From: Dokdonella sp.
Lineage (GTDB): Bacteria; Pseudomonadota; Gammaproteobacteria; Xanthomonadales; Rhodanobacteraceae
Reading direction: 5' to 3'
NCBI GenBank assembly: GCA_024707225.1
Contig: JANQAE010000002.1
Location: 558,001 to 622,000 of the forward strand
Length of the DNA stretch: 64,000 nt
Numbering within the stretch: position 1 is the stretch's first letter; each line of letters opens with the position of its first letter. The notes beneath the pieces are model-generated. The model did no database searches. It was given only the letters and a program-made list of their open reading frames with translations, and was not told the DNA's origin. Positions 53,033-63,720 of the stretch are shown here, piece by piece. The translations under genes were made by a program, and so were the position numbers.

Positions 53033-53737
53033 TCAGTGCTCGTCGAGCTTGCGGAACAGGTAGCCGCTGCGATGGATCGTCGTGATGTGCGACTGTCCGT
53101 CGGCGGCATTGCCGAGCTTGCGGCGCAGGTTAGACACGTGCACGTCGATCGAGCGGTCGTACGGACCGAGCGGCCGGCCGAGCACGGTCTGCGAGATGCG
53201 CTCCTTGGTGACCACGCGTCCGGCCTCGCGCATCAGCAGCGCCAGCAGGTCGAACTCGGTCGCGGTCAGCGTGACCGGCTCGCCGTCGACGCTGACGCTG
53301 CGTGCGGCGGCGCGCAGGGTCACGTTCTCGCACTGCAGGTCGGCCAGCGCCTCGGCACCGGCATCGCCGTTCGCGCGCCGCAGCACCGCGCGCAGCCGCG
53401 CGGCCAGCTCGCGCGGATTGCACGGCTTGGGGATGTAGTCGTCCGCGCCGAGCTCCAGGCCGAGGATGCGGTCGATGTCCTCGCCGAGCGCGGTCAGCAT
53501 CAGCACCGGCAGCGTGCTGTCGCGGCGCAGCTCGCGCAGCACGTCCAGGCCCGAGCGGCCCGGCAGCATGACGTCCAGCACCAGCGCATCGAACGGCTTG
53601 TCGCCGTGCACCGCCGCGATCGCCGCATCGGCATCGTGGGCGAGCACCACGTCGAAACCTTCGCGCACGAGGAAGTCGCGCAGCAGCTGGGCCAGCTCGA
53701 CGTCGTCGTCGGCCAGCAGGATCCGGTTCTTGGTCAT
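53033..53737 (-). CDS. OmpR-type response regulator
   Basis: A 234-residue regulator with receiver (ILLADDDVELAQLL; LDVMLPG; MLTALGE; IPKPCNP) and winged-helix domain (LTATEFDLLALLMREAGRVV, RSIDVHVSNLRRKLG and TIHRSGYLF). I prefer the ATG at 53737, directly before KNRILLADDD; 53749 is also possible. The CPxR-like family fits, including the PYDRSIDVHVSNLRRKLG stretch of CpxR proteins, but the regulon is not visible. Operon with the sensor kinase. Confidence 0.92.
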   Translation of the reverse strand: MTKNRILLADDDVELAQLLRDFLVREGFDVVLAHDADAAIAAVHGDKPFDALVLDVMLPGRSGLDVLRELRRDSTLPVLMLTALGEDIDRILGLELGADDYIPKPCNPRELAARLRAVLRRANGDAGAEALADLQCENVTLRAAARSVSVDGEPVTLTATEFDLLALLMREAGRVVTKERISQTVLGRPLGPYDRSIDVHVSNLRRKLGNAADGQSHITTIHRSGYLFRKLDEH

Positions 53738-53809
53738 GCGCGCAAGCATAGCGCCGCCTCCGCCGGCCGCGGCCCGGCCTGCGCGGCGATGGCCAGGTTT
53801 TGCAAGGCT

Positions 53810-54072
53810 TTACGTCGCGCGCCGGCGGCGTCTCAGCACGATCCAGCCGCCGATCAGCAGCGCCGTCAGCGCAGCGAGCCGTCCCGTCACGCTCGTCGAC
53901 GGAACGGGTACAGGCGTCTCGGCGGATCGAGCGGCGTGCCGTGGATCGAGACGGTATAGATCAGTTCACGGCCGGCATAGCGTTGCGGTGCGCTGTCGTC
54001 GTAGCGCCAGGTAAAGGCGAATGTCGAGCCGGCGGATAGATCGACTTGCGCGAAATGCGAATTGAACGGCAT
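53810..54072 (-). pseudogene. Remnant of an exported protein with a C-terminal sorting tail
   Basis: An open frame of 61 residues begins at ATG 54072 (MPFNSHFAQVDLSAG; TFTWRYDDSAP-like beta segment) and ends early. One frame over, it continues as ETPVPVPSTSVTGRLAALTA plus a hydrophobic stretch and RRRRAT before TAA (53810-53812). A short proline-rich motif, a membrane helix and an arginine cluster at the C-terminus are the layout of IPTL/PEP-CTERM-type sorting signals. The coding pattern also extends upstream of the ATG to an in-frame stop at 54103-54105 (EITNASAGLA before MPFN). The gene is therefore broken at least once and its N-terminal part is missing. Family unknown. Confidence 0.5.
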
Positions 54073-54212
54073 GGCGAGGCCGGCGCTGGCATTGGTGATT
54101 TCTCAGATGAAGCGGTCCTTGAGCAGCTGCGCTGCTCGATCGATTGCCCGACAGCCGGACCCTGCAGCCCGGACAGACACGCGGGTGACGAAGGAAAAAC
54201 GCACTCGGATTC

Positions 54213-55960
54213 TCAGCTGCGCTGATCCTCGCCAGCTTGGCGCTGCGCAGCCGCGCCGGCGACGGCCGCATGGCCGCCACCGGGCAGTCGCGGGCAACGC
54301 ACGTCCTTCACCCGGCCGATGTCCAGCCGAGCCGCTCGCGGAACACCGTCAGTTCCCATGTCGAAGCGGATCGTGAGATTGCCGAAGCTGAACTCGTGCT
54401 GCTGCAGCGGCCGGAACATTTCGGGCTCGCCCAGACGGTTGGTGCGGTAGAGCGCGTCGTCCTTGATCAACAGGCGGTAGACGATACCCAGTTCCTCGCA
54501 ATCGTAGTCGCCTACATAGCGTTCCAGCTCCGGTTCGGATGGGTTGTGCAATTGCAGCTTCGCGAAACGCGTCGTCCGCTCCATAGCCACCTGTTCCAGC
54601 TCGATCTCGCCCGCTGGACCCGCGAGGAACCGGAAAGTGGCATCGAACGGACCGTCCACCAGGTCGAAGCCGCCATCGGGTCGACCAGCCAACCGGAATC
54701 GTCCGCCGAAGGCTTCGATCCAGGTGCCATCCTCGATCTCGACCCTGCGCAAGCTCCCGGTCTCCGCGTTGCGGAACGTGCCTGCGCTGGCGGCGACGGG
54801 CTTGCCGCCACTAGCAGGAGCGGCCGCGGGTTTCGGTTGATCCTTTGCTCCCACCGATCCCTTCGCGGTCCGCGTGTCGGCCAGCCAGACGTCAGCAGTC
54901 GCAATCGCCAATGCGCTGGCGTCGACGTTGGCGTTGTTGCACAGCGTGGCGACGCCGAGATCGGCTTCGGGGAAGCGGACGACTTCGGCCCGGTAGCCGG
55001 CCCACGATCCGCCGTGATGCACCATCCGCAGCCCCTGACGAGTCGAGACCATCAAGCCGAGCGCGTAGCCGGTCGGACGGCCGTCGTCCAGTACGCCGAC
55101 GCGCTCCATGTCGCGCGTGAACGTTGCCCCGCCGACCTTCGGCTTGGCAAAGTTGGCAATCCAGTTCGACAGATCGGCCACGCTGGTCTGCACGCCGCCG
55201 TCACCGGTCTCCTCCCAGTTGGATTCGGCGACGCGGTAACGACCGCCTTCTGCCGGTGCATAACCGGAGGCCCGGCGCGCGACGACTTCCGCGTGGTCGT
55301 CCTTGTAGAAGGTATTCGCCATGCCGAGCGGCCCGAACATCCGTTGCTGCGCAAACGCACGCATCGACAGGCCGGAGACGCGTTCGACGATCTGGGTCGC
55401 CAGGAAGTAGCCGGAGTTGCTGTAGAGAAAACGCTCGCCGGGCCTGTTGTTCAGGTGATGCTGGCGCGCCAGCATCGCCAGCGCCTGTGCCGGCGTGCTG
55501 ACATCGCCGTAGTCGACATCGGCGAAGGTCAGCAGCGTCACGTAGTCGCGCAGACCCGCCGTGTGATGCAGCATCTGCCGAATCGTGACCGGCGTACCGT
55601 AGTCGGGTAGTTCAGGCAGATATGAGCGGACGTCTTCGTCCAAGGACAGCTTGCCTTCCTGAGCCAGCAGCACGATCGCGGCAGCCGTGAACTGCTTGGA
55701 CGTGGAGCCGATGTCGAAGACGGTTTGCGGACTGATCGGCGTCAGCGTCTCCAGGTTGGCGAGGCCATAGCCTTTCTGAAACTCGTTGGCCCCGCCGCGA
55801 TAGACGCCCACCGCACAGCCTGGCGTGGTCGGTCCGAATGCGGCGAACACCCGGTCCACCGCCGCCTCGCGAGCCGGTACCGCGTCAGCGGCGTGCGCGC
55901 CGATCGCGCTCAAAGGAGCAGCCAAGCCAGTGCACGGCCGGTGAACGCTGATGCGGTCAT
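54213..55960 (-). CDS. Serine hydrolase of the class C beta-lactamase/esterase family, frameshifted in the signal peptide
   Basis: An approximately 582-residue exported protein. The penicillin-binding-type motifs are present: STSK nucleophile (DIGSTSKQFTAAAI), YSN (RFLYSNSGYFL) and HHGGSWAGY. A beta-barrel C-terminal domain follows (about 400-560). It probably hydrolyses an ester, peptide or D-amino-acid substrate rather than beta-lactams. The ATG at 55960 begins a signal peptide MTASAFTGRALAWLL, but that frame stops at 55910-55912. One missing base at about 55913-55925 would join it to SAIGAHAADA. It is divergent from a MarR regulator over a palindrome. The C-terminal end after DIGRVKDV may also be altered. 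Confidence 0.8.
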
Positions 55961-55993
55961 GTTTCGAGCATCCCAAAAGTCGGTAACCGTGCC

Positions 55994-56013
55994 TATAATG
56001 TAGGCGCCTACAT
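55994..56013. promoter_or_regulatory. -10 box and 16-bp palindromic operator between marR and the serine hydrolase
   Basis: TATAAT (55994-55999) is directly followed and overlapped by ATGTAGGCGCCTACAT (55998-56013), a perfect 16-bp palindrome. It lies between two divergent genes, next to the MarR start at 56016. A dimeric regulator bound here would block the marR promoter and could also control the hydrolase promoter. Confidence 0.72.
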
Positions 56014-56015
56014 AA

Positions 56016-56532
56016 ATGGTCAAGCAGATGGAATCCGAAACAGCACCTTGGCAGGACTACACCGCCCGCGCCGGCGGCGCCGCGTTGGGCGCCCGTCTGC
56101 GCCGGCTGTCCGAGCGCGTCGACCGCGACCTGGCCGCGTTCTACGCGCATTTGGGCGTGGAGTTCGAACAGCGCTGGTTTGGCGTGCTGAACCTGCTGGA
56201 CCTTTTCGGTCCGATGAGCATCGGCCAGCTCGCCGAAGCTCTGGCAATCCGCCATGTCTCGGTGAGCCAGTCCAAGGACTCGCTGGAAAAGGCCGGCCTC
56301 GTTGCCGTCCGGCTCGACGGCAAGGACGCGCGCCGACGCGAACTGCATCTGACGCCGCGCGGGCGTGCATTCGTCAAGCGGATGCGACCGGTCTGGGACG
56401 CATTGGGGGGAATCGGCGCGCGCCCTCGACGCGGAGGCAGGCGGCGTCGTCAAGGTACTGGATGCGCTCGAACAGGCCTTGAACCGCGATTCGGTGAGCG
56501 AGCGGGCGCTGCGCCAACTCGAGCACTTCTAG
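56016..56532 (+). CDS. MarR-family regulator, frameshifted near the C-terminus
   Basis: An approximately 171-residue winged-helix regulator. The recognition helix region MSIGQLAEALAIRHVSVSQSK and wing VRLDGKDARRRELHLTPRG are clear. The run of six G at 56405-56410 adds one base: with five G the sequence continues ESARALDAEAGG to LRQLEHF and a TAG at 56530-56532, the expected C-terminal dimerisation helix. Read as given it ends at 56564 in arginine-rich sequence. An alternative start is ATG 56028. It likely represses itself and the divergent serine hydrolase. Confidence 0.82.
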
Positions 56533-56732
56533 CGGGCTGTCGAGGTTCACCACTCCACAGATGACACGATGGCCTGCATCGATCGCTTGATCCTGCGATG
56601 ACCCGTGGCCTCGTTGGTTCTCAAGTCGGCGACGGGTTCCACCACGATCCGATTCCGCCAACCCGGATCAGGTTGTGCGCCGCGAAGTTACACGTCGTCC
56701 GCGCGCACCACACAATGCCCTCGTGAATCCGC

Positions 56733-57369
56733 TCAGCGCGGCGGCAGCCAGCGCTTGAGCACGTACGAAAGCGGCCAAGGCGTACAGCGCCGCGATCAGC
56801 GTCGAGGCCATGACGTCGGACAGGAAATGCCGTGCCAGGTCGACCCGCGCGATGACGACATAAATCGGAATCGCCAGCAGCGTCGCGCGCAGCCAGGGCG
56901 GCTGCGCGATCGCGGCCAGCGGCAGGAACAGGCCGAAGTAGAACGCGCCGTGGCCGGACGGGAACGAGCCGCCGCCGGCGAACCAGATCCGCGACCAGTC
57001 GCCGGACTCCAACAGCGCGATCGGGCGCATCCGGCCGAATGCGTTCTTGCCCTGGATCATCGTCGCGATCGTCGCGACCTGGACCAGGCCGGCCGCGAGC
57101 AGAGCCGGCGGCAGCCGCGGCGGCAGCGGCAGGCGCGGCCAGAGCAGGCCGATCGCGCCGGCGGCGACGCAGACCGTGCCGGCCAGCCAGAACCAGACGT
57201 GGACGCCGAGCGCGGTGTCGAGCGCGTCGAGGCCGACCCGGAACAGCGCGGCGTCCTCGAGTCCGGATGCGCGGATCGCGCGCGCCAGCGGTACGTCCAG
57301 ACCGGCCAGGCCGATCAGCATCAGCGCCGCGGCGATCGCGGCGGTCCACAGCACGAGACGGCGGTTCAT
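56733..57369 (-). CDS. PAP2-type membrane phosphatase, frameshifted at the C-terminus
   Basis: An approximately 211-residue membrane phosphatase with five to six helices and the three PAP2 motifs: [14 protein letters not shown] and [13 protein letters not shown] (catalytic Arg-His-Asp). It probably dephosphorylates undecaprenyl pyrophosphate, phosphatidylglycerophosphate or lipid A. After ALYALAA the given frame runs on through [13 protein letters not shown] to 56668. One extra base in the TTT (AAA on the plus strand, 56768-56770) would instead give [11 protein letters not shown] and a stop at 56733-56735, a normal family C-terminus. Confidence 0.8.
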
Positions 57370-57519
57370 TACGGACGAGCTCCCCAGGCCAAGGCGGTTA
57401 TCGTAGCGACGCCCCCGGGGCGGCGGTACGGCCGCCAGCGCCCGCCGGGCCTGGCTCCGTCGCCGCGGTGCTTGTGGCATCATTGCGCGCTGATTTTTCC
57501 TCCTCTGGCGTGCCCGTCC

Positions 57520-58983
57520 ATGCTGATCTTCGAGCTTTCCCAGCCCGGCCGTACCGCGGCCGCGCAGCTTCCGGCCGATACCGCGATCCCGTCCGACCTG
57601 CCCGAGGCGCTGCGCCGCCGCGAACGCCCGGCATTGCCGGAGGTGTCCGAGCTGCAGACGGTGCGCCACTACACGAACCTGTCGCGCAAGAACTTCTCGA
57701 TCGACACGCAGTTCTACCCGCTCGGCTCGTGCACGATGAAGTACAACCCGCGCGCCTGCCACACGCTGGCGATGCTCGACGGTTTCCTGGCGCGTCATCC
57801 GTACGCGCCCGAATCGCTGAGCCAGGGCTTCCTGTCGTGCATGTACGACCTGCAGGAGATCCTGGCCGACGTCACCGGCATGAAGGGCGGCGTGTCGCTG
57901 GCGCCGATGGCCGGCGCGCAGGGCGAACTGGCCGGCGTGGCGATGATCGTGGCCTACCACCGCCACCGCGGCGACACCGAGCGCACCGAGATCATCGTGC
58001 CGGACGCCGCGCACGGCACCAATCCGGCGACCGCGACGATGTGCGGCTGCACGGTCCGCGAGATCCCGACCAAGGACGACGGCGACATCGACGTCGAGGC
58101 GCTCAAGAAGGTGCTCGGCCCGAAGACCGCCGGCATCATGCTGACCAATCCCTCGACGATCGGCGTGTTCGAGCGGCGCATCCAGGAGATCGCCAAGCTG
58201 GTCCACGACGCCGGCGGCCTGCTCTATTACGACGGCGCCAACTTGAACGCGATCCTCGGCAAGGTGCGGCCGGGCGACATGGGCTTCGACGCGATCCACA
58301 TGAACCTGCACAAGACCTTCTCGACGCCGCACGGCGGCGGCGGTCCGGGCGCGGGTGCGGTCGGTGTGTCCGAGCGGCTCAAGCCGTTCCTGCCGGTGCC
58401 GATGATCGAGAAGAAGGACGACGGCCGCTATGGCTGGGTCCGCCGCAAGGACCGTCCGCTGTCGATCGGCCGGCTGACCACGTTCGCCGGCAACGCCGGC
58501 GTGCTGCTGCGCGCCTACGTCTACGCGCGCCTGCTCGGCCGCGAGGGCATGCGCCGCGTCGCCGAGTACGCCACGCTCAACGCGAACTACCTGGCGCGTC
58601 GCCTGGCCGATGCCGGCTTCGATCTGGCCTATCCGGAGCGCCGCGCCAGCCACGAGTTCATCGTGACCGTGGCGCGCCAGAAGAAGGCCAACGGCATCAC
58701 CGCGCTGGACTTCTCCAAGAGCCTGCTCGACCGCAACATCCACGCGCCGACCAACTATTTCCCGCTGCTGGTGCCCGAGTGTCTGCTGATCGAGCCGACC
58801 GAGACCGAGAGCAAGGAGACGCTCGACGGCTTCGTCGAGGTCATGACCGAGTTGCTCGCGCTGTCGGCCTCCGATCCGCAGGCGATGAAGGACGCGCCGC
58901 TGACGATGCCGGTGCGCCGCCTCGACGACGTCAAGGCCGCGCGCGAGCTGGACATCGCCTGGCAGCCGCCCGCCGCGGCCTGA
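57520..58983 (+). CDS. gcvPB: Glycine dehydrogenase (decarboxylating) subunit 2
   Basis: A 487-residue PLP enzyme, the C-terminal subunit of the two-subunit P-protein of the glycine cleavage system. PLP lysine is in [18 protein letters not shown]; other marks are [26 protein letters not shown] and [12 protein letters not shown]. It decarboxylates glycine and transfers aminomethyl to the lipoyl H-protein. The partner subunit gcvPA and gcvH/gcvT are not in the window. The ATG at 57520 is the first with normal family N-terminus. No glycine riboswitch could be recognised upstream. Confidence 0.95.
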   Translation: MLIFELSQPGRTAAAQLPADTAIPSDLPEALRRRERPALPEVSELQTVRHYTNLSRKNFSIDTQFYPLGSCTMKYNPRACHTLAMLDGFLARHPYAPESLSQGFLSCMYDLQEILADVTGMKGGVSLAPMAGAQGELAGVAMIVAYHRHRGDTERTEIIVPDAAHGTNPATATMCGCTVREIPTKDDGDIDVEALKKVLGPKTAGIMLTNPSTIGVFERRIQEIAKLVHDAGGLLYYDGANLNAILGKVRPGDMGFDAIHMNLHKTFSTPHGGGGPGAGAVGVSERLKPFLPVPMIEKKDDGRYGWVRRKDRPLSIGRLTTFAGNAGVLLRAYVYARLLGREGMRRVAEYATLNANYLARRLADAGFDLAYPERRASHEFIVTVARQKKANGITALDFSKSLLDRNIHAPTNYFPLLVPECLLIEPTETESKETLDGFVEVMTELLALSASDPQAMKDAPLTMPVRRLDDVKAARELDIAWQPPAAA

Positions 58984-59008
58984 GCGCGCGGCCGGCGATC
59001 GCACCGCC

Positions 59009-59380
59009 ATGCCCAGTACCGAACCGCGCGGTCCGCGGCAGATCGTCCGCGCGCTGAAATGGTCGTGGAAGGGCCTGCGTGCGGCCTGGTCGCACGAGGC
59101 GTCGTTCCGGCTCGAGGTGCTGATCTGCGCGGTTCTGCTGCCGGCCGGCCTGTGGCTCGGTCGGGACGCGGTCGAGAAGGCGCTGCTCGCCGGCAGCCTG
59201 CTGCTGGTGCTGGCGATGGAACTGATCAACTCGGCGGTCGAGGCGGTCGTCGACAAGGTCAGCCCGGAGTTCCACGAGCTGGCCGGGCGCGCCAAGGACA
59301 TGGGCTCGGCGGCGGTGTTCCTGCTGCTGGCCAACGTCGCGCTGTGCTGGGGGCTGATCCTGTGGCAGCGCTTCGCATGA
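59009..59380 (+). CDS. dgkA: Diacylglycerol kinase (DgkA type)
   Basis: A 123-residue integral membrane kinase with three helices. The conserved AWSHEASFRLEVLICAVLLP, the catalytic MELINSAVEAVVDKVS (with acidic E and D residues) and RAKDMGSAAVFL are characteristic. It phosphorylates diacylglycerol to phosphatidate, recycling lipid produced by membrane glycan synthesis. It lies 25 bp after gcvPB on the same strand. Confidence 0.95.
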   Translation: MPSTEPRGPRQIVRALKWSWKGLRAAWSHEASFRLEVLICAVLLPAGLWLGRDAVEKALLAGSLLLVLAMELINSAVEAVVDKVSPEFHELAGRAKDMGSAAVFLLLANVALCWGLILWQRFA

Positions 59381-59489
59381 GCGCGCAGCGGATGGCCGCG
59401 CCGGACCGTTCATCGGCGCTTCGGTGCGCGGTGGCGATCGTCGCCGTTGCCGGCGCGCCGCCGGTGCGATCGGCCGACCGGAACGCACG

Positions 59490-60233
59490 ATGATCGAACT
59501 CCTTTCCGACCCGCAGGCCTGGATCGCGCTGTTCACGCTGGCGGCACTGGAGATCGTGCTCGGCGTCGACAACCTCGTCTTCGTCTCGATCGCGGTCAGC
59601 CGCCTGGCGCCGCCGCAGCGCCCGCTGGCGCGCCGCGTCGGCCTGGCGCTGGCCTGCATCACGCGCATCGCGTTGCTGCTGGTGCTGGCGACGCTGGCCG
59701 GCTTCGACGACGAGCGCATGGGCCTGTTCACCGCCGCAGGTCAGGTGATCTCGCTACGCGACATCATCCTGGTGGCCGGCGGCCTGTTCCTGCTGGTCAA
59801 GGCGGTCATGGAAATCCACCAGGAACTGGAAGGCGCGCGCGGCGGCGGCGACGAGGAGGGGCGCGTGTTCTCCTCGTTCGGCTTCGTGATCGCGCAGATC
59901 GCGGTGATCGACATCGTCTTCTCGCTGGACTCGGTGATCACCGCGGTCGGCATGGTCGACCACATCCCGATCATGGTCGCGGCGATCATCCTGGCCGTGG
60001 CGGTGATGATCTTCGCCGCCAACACCGTCGGCGAGTTCATCGACCACCACCCGACGATCCGCATGCTCGCACTGGCGTTCCTGATCCTGGTCGGCATGGT
60101 GCTGATCGCCGACGGTTTCGAGCTGCACATTCCGCGCGGCTACGTCTACTTCGCGATGGGCTTCTCGATCGCGGTGGAGTCGCTGAACCTGTGGGCACGC
60201 CGCCGCGCCGGCGGCGCGCAGCGCGATGGCTGA
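59490..60233 (+). CDS. TerC-family integral membrane protein
   Basis: A 247-residue membrane protein with about seven helices. The TerC signature residues are visible in [17 protein letters not shown] and [17 protein letters not shown], where the acidic residues form a cation-binding pair. TerC proteins (e.g. Alx, MeeF/MeeY) export or load metals such as Mn2+, or support tellurite resistance. The ATG at 59490 is used since upstream in-frame codons are not conserved. No metal-responsive riboswitch is obvious. Confidence 0.9.
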   Translation: MIELLSDPQAWIALFTLAALEIVLGVDNLVFVSIAVSRLAPPQRPLARRVGLALACITRIALLLVLATLAGFDDERMGLFTAAGQVISLRDIILVAGGLFLLVKAVMEIHQELEGARGGGDEEGRVFSSFGFVIAQIAVIDIVFSLDSVITAVGMVDHIPIMVAAIILAVAVMIFAANTVGEFIDHHPTIRMLALAFLILVGMVLIADGFELHIPRGYVYFAMGFSIAVESLNLWARRRAGGAQRDG

Positions 60234-60264
60234 GCGCATGCGGCGATCGTCGGAGGCGCGCCGT

Positions 60265-60284
60265 GCGGCATACCCGGGTGCCGC
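60265..60284 (+). other. Short hairpin directly upstream of the cysD start
   Basis: GCGGCA (60265-60270) and TGCCGC (60279-60284) form a 6-bp stem around an 8-base loop ending three bases before the cysD ATG. It would occupy the ribosome site region. It may be chance in such G+C-rich DNA. Confidence 0.25.
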
Positions 60285-60287
60285 CCG

Positions 60288-61190
60288 ATGAGCGGCCTCG
60301 GTCACCTGCAGCGGCTCGAGGCGGAGAGCATCGACATCCTGCGCGAGGCCGTCGCCGAGGCCGAGCGGCCGGTCATGCTGTACTCGATCGGCAAGGACAG
60401 CGCGGTCATGCTGCATCTGGCGCGCAAGGCGTTCTTCCCGGGCCGGCCGCCGTTTCCGTTGCTGCATGTGGACACCACCTGGAAGTTCCGTGCGATGTAC
60501 GCGCTGCGCGATCGCGCGGCGCGCGAGGCCGGCATGGAGCTGGTCGTGCACCGCAATCCGGAGGCGGTCGCGCGCGGCATCGGTCCGTTCACGCACGGCT
60601 CGGCGCTGCACACCGACGTCTGGAAGACACAAGGTCTCAAGCAGGCGCTCGATCTGCACCGCTACGACCTCGCGTTCGGCGGCGCGCGGCGCGACGAGGA
60701 GAAGTCGCGCGCGAAGGAGCGCGTGTTCTCGTTCCGCAACGCGCAGCACCGCTGGGATCCGAAGGCGCAGCGGCCGGAGCTGTGGCGGCTCTACAACGCG
60801 CGCAAGCATCCCGGCGAGAGCCTGCGCGTGTTCCCGCTGTCGAACTGGACCGAGCTCGACGTCTGGCAGTACATCGCGCGCGAGCGCATCGAGGTGGTGC
60901 CGCTGTACTTCGCGGCGATGCGACCGGTCGTCACGCGCGACGGGCGGCTGATCGTCGTCGACGACGACCGCATGCCGCTGGCCGACGGCGAGGTGCCGGT
61001 GCTGCGCAGCGTGCGCTTCCGCACGCTCGGCTGCTGGCCGCTGACGGCCGCGATCGAGTCGCAGGCCGACAGCGTCGAGGCGGTGATCGCCGAGATGCTG
61101 ACGATGCGCACCAGCGAGCGCGAGGGCCGCCTGATCGATCACGACAGCGCCGGTTCGATGGAGAAGAAGAAGGCCGAGGGCTACTTCTGA
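60288..61190 (+). CDS. cysD: Sulfate adenylyltransferase subunit 2
   Basis: A 300-residue CysD with the PP-loop-type motif [20 protein letters not shown], then [15 protein letters not shown] and [20 protein letters not shown]. It makes adenosine 5'-phosphosulfate from ATP and sulfate, coupled to GTP hydrolysis in CysN. The stop overlaps the start of cysNC by one base (TGATG). Confidence 0.97.
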   Translation: MSGLGHLQRLEAESIDILREAVAEAERPVMLYSIGKDSAVMLHLARKAFFPGRPPFPLLHVDTTWKFRAMYALRDRAAREAGMELVVHRNPEAVARGIGPFTHGSALHTDVWKTQGLKQALDLHRYDLAFGGARRDEEKSRAKERVFSFRNAQHRWDPKAQRPELWRLYNARKHPGESLRVFPLSNWTELDVWQYIARERIEVVPLYFAAMRPVVTRDGRLIVVDDDRMPLADGEVPVLRSVRFRTLGCWPLTAAIESQADSVEAVIAEMLTMRTSEREGRLIDHDSAGSMEKKKAEGYF

Positions 61191-63100
61191 TGACACCGTC
61201 CGACGCACCCGCGCAGCACGCCGCCGCGACGCCGGACGGGCAGACGCTGCTGCGCTTCATCGCCTGCGGCAGCGTCGACGACGGCAAGAGCACGCTGATC
61301 GGCCGCCTGCTGTACGACACGCAGACCCTGCTCGAGGACCAGCTGGCCGTGCTCGCGGCCGATTCGCGGCGGGTCGGCACGCAGGGCGGCGAGCTCGATT
61401 TCGCCCTGCTGGTCGACGGGCTGTCGGCCGAGCGCGAGCAGGGCATCACGATCGACGTGGCCTACCGTTTCTTCGCGACCGCACGGCGCCGCTTCATCGT
61501 CGCCGATACGCCCGGCCATGTGCAGTACACGCGCAACATGGTCACCGGCGCGTCGACCGCGGATCTGGCCGTGATCCTGGTCGACGCGCGCCAGGGCGTG
61601 CTGACGCAGACGCGCCGGCACAGCCATCTGGTCGCGCTGCTCGGCATCCGCCACGTCGTGCTGGCGGTCAACAAGCTCGATCTGGCCGGCTATTCGCAGG
61701 CCGTTTTCAAGGCGATCGACGCCGAGTACCGCGCATTCGCCGAGCGCATCGGCATCGCCTCGGTCGTCAGCGTGCCGCTGTCGGCGCTGCGCGGCGACAA
61801 TCTGATCGCCGCGCCCAGTCCGAACACGCCGTGGTATCGCGGGCCCAGCCTGCTCGCGCATCTGGAAAGCGTCGTCGTCGAGCCGCCGGCCGCGACGGCG
61901 CCGCTGCGCTTCCTGGTGCAGGGCGTGCAGCGGCCCGATCCGGAGTTTCGCGGCTATGCCGGCCGCGTGCTCGGCGGCCGGGTCCGGCCCGGCGACGCGG
62001 TGCGCGTACTGCCGTCGGGCCACACCTCGACGGTCGCGCGCATCGTGACCTACGACGGCGATCTGGCCGAGGCGATCTGCGGCCAGTCGGTGACGCTGAC
62101 GCTGGCCGATCCGGTCGACGTCAGCCGCGGCGACGTGATCGCGGCCGCCGCGGCACCGCCGGCAGTCGCGGACCAGTTCGAGGCGACCGTGGTCTGGATG
62201 GACGAGGAGCCGATGCTGCCGGGCCGCGGCTATCTCGTGAAGATCGGCGCGACGACGACCGGCGGAGCGCTGGCCGCGCCGAAGTACCAGATCGACGTCG
62301 ACAGCCTCGAGCATCTGGCCGCGCGCACGCTCGCGCTGAACGCGATCGGCGTGTGCACGCTGACGCTCGACCGCGCGGTCCCGTTCGATCCGTACGCCGA
62401 CAACCGCGACATGGGCAGCTTCATCGTGATCGACCGCCTCAGCCATCGCACGGTCGGCGCCGGCCTGCTGCATTTCGCGCTGCGCCGCTCGCAGAACGTG
62501 CACTGGCAGGCGCTGACGGTCGATCGCGCCGCGCGCGCGGCGCGCAACGGTCACGGCGCGGCCGTGGTCTGGCTGACCGGTCTGTCCGGATCGGGCAAGT
62601 CGACGATCGCCAACCGGCTCGAGCAGCGCCTGCACGCGCTCGGCGTGCACACTTACCTGCTCGACGGCGACAACATCCGCCACGGCCTCAACAAGGATCT
62701 GGGCTTCACCGCCGCCGACCGTGTCGAGAACATCCGCCGCATCGCCGAGGTGGCCGGCCTGATGGTCGACGCCGGCCTGGTCGTGATCTGCGCGTTCATC
62801 TCACCGTTCCGGTCCGAGCGCGAGCTGGCGCGCCGCCGCATCGCCGACGGCGAGTTCGTCGAGGTCCATGTCGACACGCCGCTGGCGGTCGTCGAGCGGC
62901 GCGATCCGAAGGGTCTCTACGCGAAGGCGCGTCGCGGCGAGCTCAAGAACTTCACCGGCATCGATTCGCCGTACGAGGCGCCCGAGACGCCCGAGGTCCA
63001 CGTCCGCACCGACGAGACCGACCTCGACACGGCGGTCGAAAGGATCCTGGCGCGGCTCGCCGCCCAGGGCATTCTCGGCCGCGGTTCGACAGGCGGCTGA
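61190..63100 (+). CDS. cysNC: Bifunctional sulfate adenylyltransferase subunit 1 / adenylylsulfate kinase
   Basis: A 636-residue fusion. The CysN part (1 to about 445) is an EF-Tu-like GTPase: P-loop GSVDDGKST, switch [23 protein letters not shown] and NKLDLA. The CysC part (from about 455) has its own P-loop [25 protein letters not shown] and [13 protein letters not shown]. With CysD it converts sulfate to 3'-phosphoadenylylsulfate. The fusion is common in Xanthomonas and Pseudomonas relatives. The next genes, 191 bp on, are not in the same pathway. Confidence 0.96.
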   Translation: MTPSDAPAQHAAATPDGQTLLRFIACGSVDDGKSTLIGRLLYDTQTLLEDQLAVLAADSRRVGTQGGELDFALLVDGLSAEREQGITIDVAYRFFATARRRFIVADTPGHVQYTRNMVTGASTADLAVILVDARQGVLTQTRRHSHLVALLGIRHVVLAVNKLDLAGYSQAVFKAIDAEYRAFAERIGIASVVSVPLSALRGDNLIAAPSPNTPWYRGPSLLAHLESVVVEPPAATAPLRFLVQGVQRPDPEFRGYAGRVLGGRVRPGDAVRVLPSGHTSTVARIVTYDGDLAEAICGQSVTLTLADPVDVSRGDVIAAAAAPPAVADQFEATVVWMDEEPMLPGRGYLVKIGATTTGGALAAPKYQIDVDSLEHLAARTLALNAIGVCTLTLDRAVPFDPYADNRDMGSFIVIDRLSHRTVGAGLLHFALRRSQNVHWQALTVDRAARAARNGHGAAVVWLTGLSGSGKSTIANRLEQRLHALGVHTYLLDGDNIRHGLNKDLGFTAADRVENIRRIAEVAGLMVDAGLVVICAFISPFRSERELARRRIADGEFVEVHVDTPLAVVERRDPKGLYAKARRGELKNFTGIDSPYEAPETPEVHVRTDETDLDTAVERILARLAAQGILGRGSTGG

Positions 63101-63291
63101 CGCAGGACCGGTCGCCCGGGCCGGCGCGTGCGGGCGCGGTCCCGCCGCGGCCGCGCCGGCCTCGGCCAGGTGGGCACGGTGCCCAGGATGGCGCGATCCG
63201 GCCGGCTGCGCGCCCGACCGACGCCGCGGTCGAGTTGAGGCGATCCCGCTAGAATCGCCACCCCGCGCAGCCCGACGTCCCGAGCGATCCG

Positions 63292-63600
63292 ATGAACGAA
63301 GTCCTTTTCTACGTGCACAGCGTCGGCGTCACGCCGTGGAAGCTGGTCGGCTATCTCGGCGTGTTCCTGTTCACGAGCCGCTGGTTCGTGCAGATGTATG
63401 CCACGCGCAAGCTCAAGCGCGTGCACATGCCGCGCGCGTTCTGGTGGCTGTCGGTGTTCGGCAGCCTGCTGCTGGTCAGCTACTTCACGTTCGGCAAGAA
63501 CGACTCGGTCGGCATCCTGTCGAACCTGTTTCCGTCGGTCGTGGCGATCTACAACCTGGCCGTCGACCTGCGCCACCGGCGTGGCGGCAGCACGGCCTGA
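63292..63600 (+). CDS. Lipid A biosynthesis N-terminal-domain membrane protein
   Basis: A 102-residue protein with three helices that equals the LABND domain found at the start of some LpxB-related proteins: WKLVGYLGVFLFTSRWFVQMYA, FWWLSVFGSLLLVSYF and the C-terminal SVGILSNLFPSVVAIYNL. As a stand-alone protein it resembles the small partner proteins of lipid A glycosyltransferases in xanthomonads. The function is not proven. Its ATG follows AGCGATCCG. Confidence 0.85.
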   Translation: MNEVLFYVHSVGVTPWKLVGYLGVFLFTSRWFVQMYATRKLKRVHMPRAFWWLSVFGSLLLVSYFTFGKNDSVGILSNLFPSVVAIYNLAVDLRHRRGGSTA

Positions 63601-63720
63601 GGCGTCGCCGCACGCGCCGGAACGAGGGATGAGCGGCACGTCGGCCGCGGCCGCTGCCCTCTTGCGCGGGTCCGGGCCGCGCGCGCACAGTGCGCTGCAG
63701 GCCTATTCGGGAGAGCGGCG

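Noticed and set aside
57370-57519. Possible glycine riboswitch upstream of gcvPB
   Set aside because: The leader is short, and I could not find the paired aptamer cores; only G+C-rich inverted repeats are visible.
63171-63185. TGGGCA-CGG-TGCCCA hairpin after cysNC as a terminator
   Set aside because: Only a 6-bp stem with a 3-base loop, about 70 bp after the stop and with no T-tract; likely chance in this base composition.
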